From assembly GCA_024703915.1 (NCBI GenBank), contig CP087969.1:5394001-5458000 (forward strand): a stretch of DNA of 64,000 nucleotides, written 5' to 3'. The DNA comes from Massilia sp. H-1. Lineage in GTDB: Bacteria > Pseudomonadota > Gammaproteobacteria > Burkholderiales > Burkholderiaceae_D. The position numbers and the translations under genes were made by a program. Positions 44,222 to 53,913 of the stretch are shown here, piece after piece. Numbering within the stretch: position 1 is the stretch's first letter; every line of letters starts with the position of its first letter. The notes below the pieces were generated by a model. It did no database searches, was not told the DNA's origin, and saw nothing but the letters and a program-made list of their open reading frames with translations.

Positions 44222-47200
44222 TGGAGACGACCGGAATGTTCAATCGCATCATACAGGCCAGCATCAGCCACCGCTGGATGGTCATGTTCGTCGTCGCCGC
44301 CATGGCGGCGCTCGGCATCAACAGCTACCAGAAATTGCCGATCGACGCCGTGCCCGACATTACCAATGTCCAGGTGCAGATCAATACGGCGGCGCCCGGC
44401 TATTCGCCGCTGGAGACAGAGCAGCGCATCACCTTCCCCATCGAATCGCTGATGGCTTAGCCTGCCGAGTCTTGAGCAGACCAGGTCGCTGTCGCGCTAT
44501 GGTCTGTCGCAGATCACCGTGGTGTTTAAGGATGGAACGGACATCCATTTCGCGCGCCAGCTGATCAGTCAGCGCATCCAGGATGCGCGCAAAAGCTGCT
44601 TACTGGCTGTAACCCCGACCCTCAGTCCGATCGCTACCGGCCTGTCCGAGATTTATCTGTGGACGGTCGATGCCGCACCCGGCGCGAAGAAGGCGGATGG
44701 TACGCCGTACACGCCGACCGACTTGCGTGAAATCCAGGACTGGATCATCAAGCCCCAGTTGCAGCAACGTGCCCGGGGTCACCGAAATCAATTCGATCGG
44801 TGGCTACGACAAGGAATACCTGGTGGCGCCCAGCCCAGCCAAGTTGGCGTCCTACGGCCTCACCCTGGCCGACGTGGTGACGGCGCTCGAGCGCAACAAT
44901 GCGAACGTGGGCGCGGGCTACATCGAGAAAGAGGGAGAGCAATACTTGCTGCGCGCCCCGGGGCAGGTGACGTCCGTGGACGATATCGGCAACATCGTGG
45001 TGTCGACGATGGCCGGAACGTCGATCCGGGTCAAGGATCTCGCGCAGGTCGGAATCGGGGCGGAATTGCGCACCGGCGCGGCCACCAAGAACGGCCAGGA
45101 AGTGGTGCTCGGGACGGTGTTCATGCTGATCGGCGAGAACAGCCGCGCCGTGTCCCAGGCGGTCGACCGCAAGATGGTCGAGATCAACCGCAGCCTGCCT
45201 GCCGGGGTTTCCACGACCACGGTGTACGACCGTACCATTCTCGTCGAGAAGGCGATTGCCACCGTCAAACGCAACCTGCTTGAAGGTGCCGTTCTGGTTA
45301 TCGGCGTGCTGTTCCTCTTCCTGGGCAATCTGCGCGCCGCGCTGATCACGGCCATGGTCATTCCGCTGGCCATGCTGTTCACCTTTTCCGGCATGGTGGC
45401 CAACCATGTCAGCGCCAATCTGCTCAGCCTGGGCGCGCTCGACTTCGGGATCATCATCGACGGCGCCGTGGTCATCGTCGAAAACTGCGTGCGGCGTCTG
45501 GCCCATGCCCAGCAGCGCCTGGGGCGCAATCTGACGCTCGCCGAACGGCTGGAAGAAGTGTTCGCGGCCAGCCAGGAGGCGCGGCGTCCGCTGATTTTCG
45601 GTCAACTGATCATCATGATTGTCTACCTGCCGATCTTTGTGCTGACGGGAATTGAAGGAAAAATGTTTCACCCGATGGCGTTCACGGTCGTGGCCGCATT
45701 GCTGGGCGCGATGATCCTGTCGGTGACCTTCATTCCCGCCGCGGTGGCCCTGTTCATCGGCAAGTCGGTCAAGGAAGGCGAAGGCAAGTTGATGCTTGGC
45801 GCCCGCGTTCGCTATGAGAAATGTCTCAACTATGTGATTGGAAACCGGTCCGTCGTCTTCACGGGAGCGGGTATTGTGCTCGCCGTCTCGGTGTTGCTAG
45901 CCACCAGGCTTGGCAGCGAATTCGTACCAAACCTGAATGAGGGCGATTTTGCCGTGCTGACCGTTCGTATTCCCGGCACCGGGCTGTCCCAGTCGGTCCA
46001 GATGCAGCAGCAAATCGAAAAGACACTGGTGGCGAAATTCCCGGAAATTGCCACCGTGTTCGCGCGGACCGGCACGGCGGAGATCGCATCGGACCCGATG
46101 CCGCCAAGTATCTCCGATGGCTACATCATGCTCAAACCCGAGAAGGACTGGCCGAAACCGAAGAAGTCAGCGCGAAGAACTGCTGGCGGCGATCCAGGCG
46201 ACGGTCGAGCAGCTGCCCGGAAACAGCTATGAATTCAGCCAACCGATACAGCTGCGGGTCAACGAACTGATTTCCGGCGTGCGCAGCGATGTGGCGGTCA
46301 AGCTGTTCGGCGACGATCTGGACGTGCTGAATGCGAAGGCCGCGGAAATTGGCGAGATCATGGAGAAAATCCCGGGTGCGAGCGAGGTCAAGGTGGAGCA
46401 GACCACCGGCTTGCCGATGCTGCAGATGCAAATCGACCGCGAGCGGGCCGCGCGACTTGGCCTGAACATCGCCGAAGTGCAGGACCTGATTGCGACCGCC
46501 ACGGCCGGGCGCGAGGCGGGCGCGATGTTCGAGGGTGACCGCAGGTTCGATATCGTGGTGCGCCTGCCGGAAGTGCTGCGCTCCGATATCGAAGCGCTCA
46601 AGCGCTTGCCGGTCCCGCTGCCAAAGCAAGCGGCAGCGGTGCGGGTGAGTTTCGTCACGCTGGGCGAGATTGCCACCTTCGTCGTGGCGCCCGGACCGAA
46701 TCAGTTGAGCCGCGAGCAGGGCAAGCGACGGGTGGTGGTGTCCGCGAACGTGCGCGAGCGCGACATCGGCTCGTTTGTCGCGCAAGCCCAGAAGGCGATC
46801 ATCAAGGGCGTCAAACTTCCGTCCGGTTACTGGAGCGCGTGGGGTGGACAGTTCGAGAATCTGCAGAATGCCGCGACCCGGCTGGAAGGTGGTGGTGCCA
46901 GCGTCGCTGGCCCTGGTGTTCGCGCTGCTGTTCCTCATGTTCAATAATGCAAAGGATGGCCTGTTGGTGTTCAGCGGCATTCCGTTCGCCTTACCGGGGG
47001 CATCTTTGCGTTGTGGGCGCGGGGCATTCCGATGTCGATCTCGGCGGCGGTGGGGTTCATCGCGCTGTCGGGCGTGGCCGTGCTCAATGGCCTGGTCATG
47101 ATTTCCTTTATCCGCACGCTGCGCAGAGAAGGGAATGCCGCTCGACGCAGCGGTGAGGGAAGGGGCCCTGACCCGGCTGCGCCCGGTGCTGATGACCGCG

Positions 47201-47404
47201 CTTGTCGCTTCGCTCGGTTTCGTCCCGATGGCGATTGCGACCGGAACGGGCGCCGAAGTGCAGCGGCCGCTGGCGACGGTAGTTATCGGCGGCGTTCTGT
47301 CGTCGACGGCACTGACCCTTCTGCTGCTTCCGTTGATGTATCTCCTGGTGCATTTCCGGCAGGCGACCCGCGAGACGGCGATGGAGGTGCCCGCGGCCGG
47401 GTGA
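44221..47404 (+). CDS. czcA: Divalent-metal RND efflux pump CzcA (HME1 type)
   Basis: About 1050 residues. NRIIQASISHRWMVMFVVAA start, LPIDAVPDITNVQVQINTAA, TM4 signature LGALDFGIIIDGAVVIVENC with the Asp pair of Zn2+/Co2+/Cd2+ pumps, GSEFVPNLNEGDFAVLTVRI, and the C-terminal RPVLMTALVASLGFVPMAIA. Breaks near 44455 and 44600 (GCCGGC type), 44765, 46168, 46890, 46995 and 47135. It exports divalent cations with CzcB and CzcC across the envelope. It clearly differs from the copper-type pump at 7-10.5 kb. Confidence 0.93.
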
Positions 47405-47470
47405 CGGCATCGGTTCTCCGGAGCAGCGTTGTTCGGCCGGGCGTGGGACGGCCCGGCAGCATTTCCTCAG

Positions 47471-48073
47471 TCAGGAAGCAGGTGGGCAAACAGCGCCCCG
47501 CGCATCGGCCGCTTCGGCTGCGGGAGCGGTCACGGTCACGGTCAATTCGAGCGTGGTCGCCGCGTGCTGCAGATCGAAATGGAGGAACGCGCAGCATTCC
47601 TGTTCTTGGCGGATCATTTTTCTCGACGTCCGCCGACGCTTCCGGTTGGTAGGAAAGATGGGCGCGCTGCCGCGATCCGGTGGCTGATCAGCGCGCTTCT
47701 TCAGTTCGTTGAGCCAAAGCGCACGTCCCTTGAAGTCAGTGTTCGACAGGTTGCAAGCAATTGGCGCGAGCTGTTGCACGGGCGCGGCGTTGCCGGAGCC
47801 ACCTGGCACGGCGTCTGCGAGCTGCTTACTGCCTTGCATTGTTGGCGTCGGCGGCGTCGCGCAAAGGTCAACCAAAGTAGCCCCCCCGGCACTGACGGCC
47901 GCGGCTGCGATGCCAACTGGCCCTGCGAGCGTCAGCCCAGCCACTCCCATCCAAGCAAGCAGCGGCGCCGCTAGCGGCAGGCAACACGCTGTGCAAGCCA
48001 GCATGAAAGCGCCGCCAATGCCCGCCCCAGCGATGGCACCGGCTTTTCCGATCTGTTTCCACGACATTCCCAT
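47471..48073 (-). CDS. Cys-rich membrane protein with ECCAF domain, MerT-like N-terminus
   Basis: About 200 residues. The start MGMSWKQIGKAGAIAGAGIG follows GGGAAG. N-terminal hydrophobic helices carry FMLACTACCLPLAAPLLAW, with Cys residues placed like those of MerT-type transporters; the C-terminal part holds MIRQEQECCAFLHFDLQ and LELTVTVTAPAE, a small domain seen with metal-responsive regulators. Divergent from the MerR gene at 48159. Probably a metal resistance membrane protein; the ion is unknown. Confidence 0.65.
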   Translation of the reverse strand: MGMSWKQIGKAGAIAGAGIGGAFMLACTACCLPLAAPLLAWMGVAGLTLAGPVGIAAAAVSAGGATLVDLCATPPTPTMQGSKQLADAVPGGSGNAAPVQQLAPIACNLSNTDFKGRALWLNELKKRADQPPDRGSAPIFPTNRKRRRTSRKMIRQEQECCAFLHFDLQHAATTLELTVTVTAPAAEAADARGAVCPPAS

Positions 48074-48102
48074 GTTCAGCTTCCCGTTAATTTTCTGATA
48101 AA

Positions 48103-48136
48103 GTCCCACTGTGGGACCTCAAGCAACTTTAGTTGC
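48103..48136. promoter_or_regulatory. Two dyads between the Cys-rich gene and merR-like gene
   Basis: GTCCCACTGTGGGAC is a perfect 15-bp palindrome at 48103-48117, and GCAACTTTAGTTGC is a second one at 48123-48136. The first lies where a MerR-family operator for the minus-strand gene is expected, but good -35/-10 elements at 19-bp spacing could not be assigned. Confidence 0.6.
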
Positions 48137-48158
48137 AAGAACAATTTACGGAGCATTG

Positions 48159-48631
48159 ATGTCGGCGACGAGATTGACCATTGGCGCGCTGTCGGAACAA
48201 ACGCAATGTACCGTGCCGACCATCCGCTACTGCGAACAGATCGGATTGCTTCCGCGTCCGGAGCGCGCAGCAAACGGCCACCGCTACTATCAGGGAACAC
48301 GACCTGGAAGCGGCTTACCTTCATCAAACGCTGCAGGGATTTCGGGTTTCCCATCGAACGTGTGCGAGATCTGGCAGGGCTGTTCGAGGATGGCGATCGC
48401 GCGTGCGCGGAGGTGCGAGATCTAGCGCAGGCGCACCTGGAGGAAACGCGGGCAAAGCTCGAGGAAATGCGCCAATTGGAAATCAGCCTGGAAGCATTCG
48501 TCGGCAGATGCGCAGCGGCATGCATTGGCGGTCCTGCGCGAAGCTGCGTGATCATGGATGACATGGCGCCGCCCGGCTGCGGGACGAGGACGAGCGTTAC
48601 GATAAGTGGGCAGGTTGGGGCGCCGGTACGC
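48159..48631 (+). CDS. MerR-family metal regulator, 3' end invaded by an IS
   Basis: MSATRLTIGALSEQTQCTVP and TIRYCEQIGLLPRPERAANG form the DNA-binding half; HRYYQ is followed, after breaks near 48295 and 48310, by RLTFIKRCRDFGFPIERVRD and ACAEVRDLAQAHLEETRAKL, with the late cysteines GRCAAACIGGPARSCVIMDD. The IS256 element at 48632 replaces the last residues. As the metal-binding cysteines lie before it, the protein may still work. Confidence 0.75.
48624..48631. repeat. 8-bp target duplication CGGTACGC, left
   Basis: CGGTACGC immediately before the IS, repeated at 49987-49994. Confidence 0.88.
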
Positions 48632-49986
48632 GAGGGTGTAAATAATTTTGTGTAAAACGGTCATTTGGCAGGAAACTGCCACCATCAAGGAGAAATGATG
48701 ACCGTTGTAAAGCGTAACAAGCGGGCTAAGCCAGACCCAGAACTGCTAAGCCTGGCCGACAGCCTGCTGGCCAACTACAAAAAACCTGAAGACCTGATCG
48801 GCGAAAACGGCCTGCTGGAAGCAACTGACCAAGATGCTGGTCGAGCGCGCCCTGGAGGTCGAAATGACCGATCACCTGGGCCACGATAAGAGCGGGGCCG
48901 TCAGCAACGACAGCGCCAACACCCGCAATGGCCACAGCGCCAAGACGCTCAAGGGCGATTTCGGCGCGCTGCCCATCGATATTCCCCACGACCGCCAGGG
49001 AACGTTCGATCCGAAAATCATTGCCAAGCACCAGACCCGCTGGACCGGCTTCGACGACAAGATTATCTCACTCTACGCCCGCGGAATGACGGTACGCGAG
49101 ATCCAGAGCCACCTGGAAGAGATGTACGGTGCCGAGGTGTCGCCAACTCTCATCTCCAACGTCACGGACGCCGTCAGCGAAGATGTGAAGGCTTGGCAGG
49201 CCCGCCCGCTCGACGTGCTCTATCCCATCCTGTACCTCGACTGTATCCACGTCAAAGTGCGTGATGCTTAGCGCTGTACGCAACAAGGCCGTATTCCTGG
49301 CCATTGGCGTCAACATGCAAGGCCACAAGGAAGTGCTGGGCTTGTGGATCGCCCAGACCGAGGGCGCTAAATTCTGGCTGCAGGTCGTCACCGAACTGAA
49401 AAATCGTGGCGTGCAGGACATCTTCATCGCCTGCGTCGACGGTCTGAAAGGCTTCCCTGATGCGATCGAAGCGGTCTATCCGAAAGCGGCGGTCCAGCTC
49501 TGCATCGTTCACATGGTGCGCAACAGCCTGAACTTCGTGCCGTGGAAAATCCAGAAGGAAGTGGCCGCCGATCTACGCCTCATCTACACAGCCGCTACCG
49601 CCGACGAGGCAGACCTCATGCTCACTGAGTTTGAGTCCAAATGGGATGCGCAGTACGAGCCCATCGGCCAGTCGTGGCGCCGCAACTGGGCGCGCATCAT
49701 CCCATTCTTCGACTACCCAGCGGAAATCCGCAAAGTCATCTACACCACCAATGCCATTGAATCGATTAATATGAGCCTGCGAAAAGTCATTAAAACCCGC
49801 AGCTCGTTCCCAACCGATGAAGCCGTCAGCAAGCTGTTCTACCTGGCGCTTAACAACATCAGCAAGAAGTGGACGATGCCAATACGGGACTGGAAAGGAG
49901 CGCTTAACCGCTTCACCATCCAGTTTGAAGACCGAATCTCGCAGCACTAAACGAAACCCCGTTTACACAAAATTCAGGACACCCCC
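48632..49986 (+). mobile_element. IS256-family insertion sequence, 1355 bp
   Basis: The left end GAGGGTGTAAATAATTTTGT and the right end (complement GGGGGTGTCCTGAATTTTGT) form imperfect inverted repeats sharing GTGT and AATTTTGTGTAAA. One transposase gene fills it. Eight-base direct repeats flank it, as usual for IS256. It sits in the 3' end of the MerR gene and just before ynfA. Confidence 0.9.
48695..49950 (+). CDS. IS256-family (mutator) transposase
   Basis: About 415 residues: LTKMLVERALEVEMTDHLG, NGHSAKTLKGDFGALPIDIP, the DDE region with YPILYLDCIHVKVRD, FIACVDGLKGFPDAIEAVYP and YTTNAIESINMSLRKVIKTR. Breaks near 48828 and at 49267, the latter of GCCGGC type, which makes a false stop. The ATG follows AAGGAGAA. 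Probably intact in reality. Confidence 0.93.
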
Positions 49987-49994
49987 CGGTACGC
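49987..49994. repeat. 8-bp target duplication CGGTACGC, right
   Basis: CGGTACGC immediately after the IS right end. Confidence 0.88.
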
Positions 49995-50029
49995 CAGAGC
50001 ATTGTGACCGAATTGAAACGGAAATATAG

Positions 50030-50368
50030 ATGGATGGGGTTTTGCTGGCCCGTACCTTGGGTCTGTTTGCCGTGACCGCGATTGCGGAACTGCTTGGCTG
50101 CTACCTGCCCATGCTCTGGCGCAGCGGGAAAGGCCCGGTCTGGCTGCTGCTCCCGGCCGCGTTGAGCTTGGTGATATTCGTCTGGTTGTTGACTTTGCAC
50201 CCTGCCGCGAGCGGTCGGGTCTATGCTACGTACGGGGCTGTCTACATTGCCGCCGCGATGCTGTGGCTCGTGGCGGTGGACGGCATCTCGCCCCGCTGGA
50301 CCGATTTTGCCGGTGTTGCGCTTGCCTTATGTGGCGCAGGCGTGATAGCGCTGGGTCATAGAACGTGA
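50030..50368 (+). CDS. ynfA: YnfA/UPF0060 family membrane protein
   Basis: A 112-residue four-helix inner-membrane protein, TIGR-type YnfA: FAVTAIAELLGCYLPMLWRS, GRVYATYGAVYIAAAMLWLV and the end WTDFAGVALALCGAGVIALG. YnfA is a small transporter-like protein, in some bacteria linked to multidrug efflux. Intact frame. It lay next to the merR-like gene before the IS came in. Confidence 0.93.
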   Translation: MDGVLLARTLGLFAVTAIAELLGCYLPMLWRSGKGPVWLLLPAALSLVIFVWLLTLHPAASGRVYATYGAVYIAAAMLWLVAVDGISPRWTDFAGVALALCGAGVIALGHRT

Positions 50369-50623
50369 CTTCAAGGCGTACCGTCAGGAACCGTCTGGGC
50401 AGACTAATTACCGAAAACAACCTATCGAGCACCTTGGATTGGTATCTTCGCAGCGTCGAGCTTGCTTGACCTCGTTTCATGCGTAGCCTAAAATACTACG
50501 TAGAAGAATGGATTGCATTCACGGAATGCCACCGCTGCTGACAGGCGGTATTTCTGCTGGTACGTCACAGCGGAGAGTGCTTTTTGTGGGTGTGAAATCA
50601 GGGTGTTACCCGTCCTGTTCATA

Positions 50624-50816
50624 ATCGAGTGGGAGTGAGGTTGCTTCTTGGAAGCATCTAGATTGAATTAAGAAATCTGATTGTTCACTGAGCCCCAAGC
50701 GCTGAAGTTCAGCCCTTGGGGTTTAGTGCATTTGGGAAGGTCGTTGCACGCGGCGCAGACGCGCAGCATGTAGTTGATTTCACGGGCCGTGAGCGGCTTG
50801 CTCAACCGTTGCAACG
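50624..50816 (+). repeat. Long direct repeat R1
   Basis: About 190 bp, roughly 90 percent identical by eye to 58976-59161 (R2). Shared blocks include GAGGTTGCTT, GGAAGCATCTAGATTGAATT, CTGATTGTTCACTGAGCCCC and GTAGTTGATTTCACGGGCC. R1 and R2 bracket the immunity-type gene array and the first toxin-antitoxin copy. Confidence 0.85.
50693..50726 (+). terminator. Terminator hairpin in R1
   Basis: Stem CCCCAAG (50693-50699) with CTTGGGG (50715-50721) followed by TTTAG. The same hairpin is kept in R2 (59044-59071) with compensating changes, which supports a functional RNA hairpin. Confidence 0.65.
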
Positions 50817-50863
50817 AAGGGCGGCACCCCATTGCTGCCCTTCGCCTCAGTCTGCCAGCAGCG

Positions 50864-51263
50864 CTAAAACTTGCGAATTCCTACTTCCAATTCATCCTCG
50901 TGACAGTAGAAGAGCACTGTTTTGTCGACATTATGCAAGATGATTGCGTCATCTCTTGATGGACAAAAGATGTCCTGCCAGCTACTGAGGAAGGACTCGG
51001 CATCGATAACACAGACATAGTCGTGACCATAGACAACCTGGACCGTTCCTTCCAGCTCGCAGACGCACCCTCAACCATGCATTGGCGACGTTCCGGCTTT
51101 CGATTATGTGGTTTTCAATGTTGTCGATGGTCTGTTCGTTCAGGCCATACCGTCTGTCGCTGCTGTACTGTAAAGCATGGGCATAAGCGCTCTTGGCATG
51201 CTCTTCGGTAAGCCATCGTGCCGTAAGGCCAAGCTCTCTGTACTCTTCTTCACGGTATCTCAT
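50864..51263 (-). CDS. Hypothetical protein, cassette 1 of the array
   Basis: About 132 residues, acidic: MRYREEEYRELGLTARWLTE, LNEQTIDNIENHIIESRNVA, then, after a break near 51075, VQVVYGHDYVCVIDAESFLS and a final CHEDELEVGIRKF. No family recognised. Size, charge and place in the array suggest an immunity-type protein. Confidence 0.6.
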
Positions 51264-51337
51264 GTCTGAACTGTGTGTGGATGGTATGCGTGAAGACAGC
51301 GAAATCCAAAATATTGACCGCCTGCTTTTGGCCGGAA

Positions 51338-51697
51338 CTAGCCTTCCATTGGATCGTAACATGCCTCAATGCCACGCCATCCGCAAGCATCGAGTACGCC
51401 GCTAGCATAATCCATCACCTCATCCCAAGTAGGGCAAGTATGGAGCGCATCTAGAGAGTCGGGCAAGTCAGATACCCGTTCGTTGAAATACACGTCAAAC
51501 TGTTTCAGTCGTATCAGCTCATCGGAAGAAAACTGGCTCACAAACTGCGCGTCGGTCGGATGATAAAAGTCGTCGAACCATTGATTAACTAGTTCATTCG
51601 CAACGTTCACCGGCGCCGACTCTTGATACTCATGTTGATCGCGATGCGAAGCGATGAGATTCAAGAGGTTAATAATGTTGACACGATGCGGCCCCAT
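51338..51697 (-). CDS. Hypothetical acidic protein, cassette 2
   Basis: Intact 119 residues starting MGPHRVNIINLLNLIASHRD after TTGGAGCG, with NQWFDDFYHPTDAQFVSQFS, and ending CGWRGIEACYDPMEG. Strongly acidic. Family unknown; a TipAS/immunity-like role would fit its neighbours but is not shown. Confidence 0.65.
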   Translation of the reverse strand: MGPHRVNIINLLNLIASHRDQHEYQESAPVNVANELVNQWFDDFYHPTDAQFVSQFSSDELIRLKQFDVYFNERVSDLPDSLDALHTCPTWDEVMDYASGVLDACGWRGIEACYDPMEG

Positions 51698-51804
51698 GAA
51701 CGCTCCAAGATATTATGCAATTGCCGATGACCGCTCCTGGCCGAACTGCGACCATTAAATAAAACCACCTTGAATTTCGGAGGTTGGCGCAGCAAGCTCA
51801 ATGT

Positions 51805-52056
51805 TCACGCCACGCAGAATTTTTGCAACGTCTCGCTTTCCCGCTCAGCATTTTCCGGATGCAACGCTCTTGCGATATGCCTCGCCGTATCTGCGAGTAT
51901 TGTCCCCCACGCAGCTTCCTCGTCAATGCCCATTCCATCCCTGTACATGCCAATTTTTAATGAAGAGTGAAGTTGCTTCTCTGCGACCCACACGCGCAGC
52001 ATTTCCACCGAATCTGGGTCTCGCTTTGCCGCAGCTGGTATAGGGCGTTCGTTCAT
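51805..52056 (-). CDS. DUF5076-like protein, cassette 3
   Basis: An 83-residue intact protein: MNERPIPAAAKRDPDSVEML, VAEKQLHSSLKIGMYRDGMG and AAWGTILADTARHIARAL, a pattern I recognise from DUF5076. Function unknown. An uninterrupted frame links it to the gene upstream, but that link is caused by an indel in the ankyrin gene. Confidence 0.7.
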   Translation of the reverse strand: MNERPIPAAAKRDPDSVEMLRVWVAEKQLHSSLKIGMYRDGMGIDEEAAWGTILADTARHIARALHPENAERESETLQKFCVA

Positions 52057-52109
52057 AAGAAAATTCTCTGTGGTGTTCAATGACTGCTTTTTGCCGAACA
52101 GCGCCATTT

Positions 52110-52338
52110 CTAACGAGCGCCCTTGGCCCGGAGTAGTTGCGCAACTTCCAGCAGACCAAAATCCTCTTCGGCGTGCCACAGTGGTGTTGCGGTCGGATCG
52201 TCGCGTTGCAGGCTTATTAAAGTCCGCGCCTTGTTGAAGCAACTCTTGAACTCTCGTCAGGTCACCTGTAAAAACTGCACACAGAAGCTGCGTCATACCG
52301 TTCTCATCATATGCATCAATAGATTGCGATTTCATCAT
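52110..52338 (-). CDS. Short ankyrin-repeat protein, cassette 4
   Basis: About 75 residues, MMKSQSIDAYDENGMTQLLC, TGDLTRVQELLQQGADFNKP, then PLWHAEEDFGLLEVAQLLRA after a break near 52185. Two ankyrin repeats. Small ankyrin proteins often act as immunity proteins in polymorphic toxin loci. Confidence 0.65.
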
Positions 52339-52424
52339 AATCTCTTCTGTTTCCGGCTCATCCTGAGCTCGCCCTCTGCACCGACCGGCGGCTTATGGCC
52401 GACTGCTGCAGTCAGGCTTTTTCT

Positions 52425-53096
52425 TCAAATGCTTCCAGTAAGCCTCTGCAGGCACGCTCGTTCGCCGTCTGAAATAGCACTCCCTTGGTTCACCAGGATG
52501 GCGTTGATGACATAGTATTCCGTCTCATTTTTTATGAAGCCACGCTTCACGATGCGCTTGTAACTCGTCGAGTAGCGGCGGATTATTTCTGACACAGTGA
52601 CCACACCAGCAGCTCTAAAACCGTCGTCAGCAACAGCTCTCGCCTCGGAGTTCCAGTTACTCGTTTCTTCGATAGTATCGTTTGCGGCTTGCCGCAGCCC
52701 AACGAGCGCTTTTGACTTGCCGAATTGTTGGACGATTCCTTCAATTACGTTCGCTGGGTGAGTCGGCGAAGCAGGATCGATGCGCCAAACAATGGTCGCA
52801 AAAAATCCTACATAGCCCAGCAGCTCGTTGTACTCGTTTTCGCGCTCCGGTGTCATCGTTACCCTATATTTTGAACGTCCGCTGTTGGCCGTTAGTCGCT
52901 GCTGCTCGTTTGCTAAGCGAACCAGGAGTTCGCCCAGCTTCAATGCTTCCTGCTCGCCTAGCTCAACTGGAACCCTGCCAGGGGTATTGACCTTCAGGTG
53001 AATGCCACCGTCAACCCAGATGCTAATATCGCCGCTCGCCATTTCGAAGACTTCCGTTTCTTGTTTGTCGTCAGACATCTCTTCACTCGCTTTCAT
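52425..53096 (-). CDS. Hypothetical protein, cassette 5
   Basis: An intact 223-residue soluble protein. An alternative start is the Met of MSDDKQETEVFEMASGD (residue 7). It has SIWVDGGIHLKVNTPGRVPV, ELGEQEALKLGELLVRLANE, then a helical C-terminal part with TVSEIIRRYSTSYKRIVKRG. Family not recognised. Confidence 0.65.
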   Translation of the reverse strand: MKASEEMSDDKQETEVFEMASGDISIWVDGGIHLKVNTPGRVPVELGEQEALKLGELLVRLANEQQRLTANSGRSKYRVTMTPERENEYNELLGYVGFFATIVWRIDPASPTHPANVIEGIVQQFGKSKALVGLRQAANDTIEETSNWNSEARAVADDGFRAAGVVTVSEIIRRYSTSYKRIVKRGFIKNETEYYVINAILVNQGSAISDGERACLQRLTGSI

Positions 53097-53200
53097 TGCG
53101 TGCTCTTGTTGGAATAGCCAGGCGCTGCTCGGTGGTTTCTATTGGCCGGTTTCTACTGCTCGGCAGTGGTAGAAACCGGACCACTTGGCGGCAAGCAACC

Positions 53201-53494
53201 CTAAGCGGACCTTTCACTCATGGCCTCGAATTCGCGAATATAGTGTTCGGCAGGTCGAGCAGTTCCTGCTTGCTTGATCTCCCCAGTCAACTTGCTCACC
53301 ATAAGTGGGCCATTGCCTGCTAGCGCATAGATGTAGTTTCCTGTAGTGACGAAATCCGCCGTGTTATAACCAAAAGCGAAAGTAGCTGATGTCTCCAGCG
53401 GATCAGATATCAGCACTAACTGTTCTCCCCACTGTTGCGCTAACCGAAGCAAATACTGCTCGGCGAGAGCGCGGCACCCTACATCGCTATGCAT
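53201..53494 (-). CDS. Immunity protein 35 / YrhB-like, cassette 6
   Basis: A 97-residue protein: YLLRLAQQWGEQLVLISDPL, FAFGYNTADFVTTGNYIYAL, GNGPLMVSKLTGEIKQAGTA and PAEHYIREFE. This is the Imm35 pattern (G-P-x-x-V-x-K-x-T-G, then EHYIxxFE). Immunity proteins of this kind neutralise toxin domains of polymorphic secreted toxins. Intact frame. Confidence 0.8.
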   Translation of the reverse strand: MHSDVGCRALAEQYLLRLAQQWGEQLVLISDPLETSATFAFGYNTADFVTTGNYIYALAGNGPLMVSKLTGEIKQAGTARPAEHYIREFEAMSERSA

Positions 53495-53538
53495 TTTTGG
53501 GCTCCCGTGAAAGACTGCTTCTGGCCGAGTGCCGCCGA

Positions 53539-53772
53539 CTAAAGCTTAGCAATCGTGGCCAGCACTGCATCCGATGCACCAAAGCGCTGAGCGGTGGCCT
53601 CCAACGCCATTTTTGCAGCGGGTGATACTGCACTCAAATGGTGAACACAGTGGCCTAAAGCCATCTCCCATTCTCCATGTCCGTTCAAGCTCTCACATGT
53701 GCGCAAAACCTCTTCAGGTAACGACTCGCGCACCTGCGACAGGACAAAGTTCATTTCAGCCGGTTCGTCCAT
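53539..53772 (-). CDS. MafI-like immunity-type protein, cassette 7
   Basis: About 77 residues: MDEPAEMNFVLSQVRESLPE, then NGHGEWEMALGHCVHHL and a helical end. The EWxxALxxxxxxL pattern recalls MafI-family immunity proteins, but the match is short. Intact frame; the stop lies in the intergenic repeat. Confidence 0.55.
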   Translation of the reverse strand: MDEPAEMNFVLSQVRESLPEEVLRTCESLNGHGEWEMALGHCVHHLSAVSPAAKMALEATAQRFGASDAVLATIAKL

Positions 53773-53913
53773 GCGAACTTTCTTAGTTTGTATGACCGCT
53801 CTTGGCCGATCTCTGCCGATTGTACTCGACGGCGTCATGGCAGCAGCGACACTCAGCTCAAGCCCATACCGGAACTTGACTCTACGACTCATTCCGTCAA
53901 AAATTTGCAGTTC

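Larger units (their letters stand above)
50369..50863. other. Intergenic region with repeat R1 and a terminator
   Basis: No gene is seen. At 50624-50816 lies a copy (R1) of a repeat also present at 58976-59161. Its first 40 bases match the 3' end of the unknown gene found next to the toxin-antitoxin copies (VGVRLLLGSI stop), so a remnant of that gene once lay here. Confidence 0.6.

Noticed and set aside
47471..48073. Cys-rich membrane protein as a true MerT
   Set aside because: Only the N-terminal helices with clustered Cys are similar; the ECCAF C-terminal part is absent from MerT, and no mer genes are near.
50030..50368. ynfA as part of the IS256 element
   Set aside because: The terminal repeats and the 8-bp target duplication end the IS at 49986, before ynfA.
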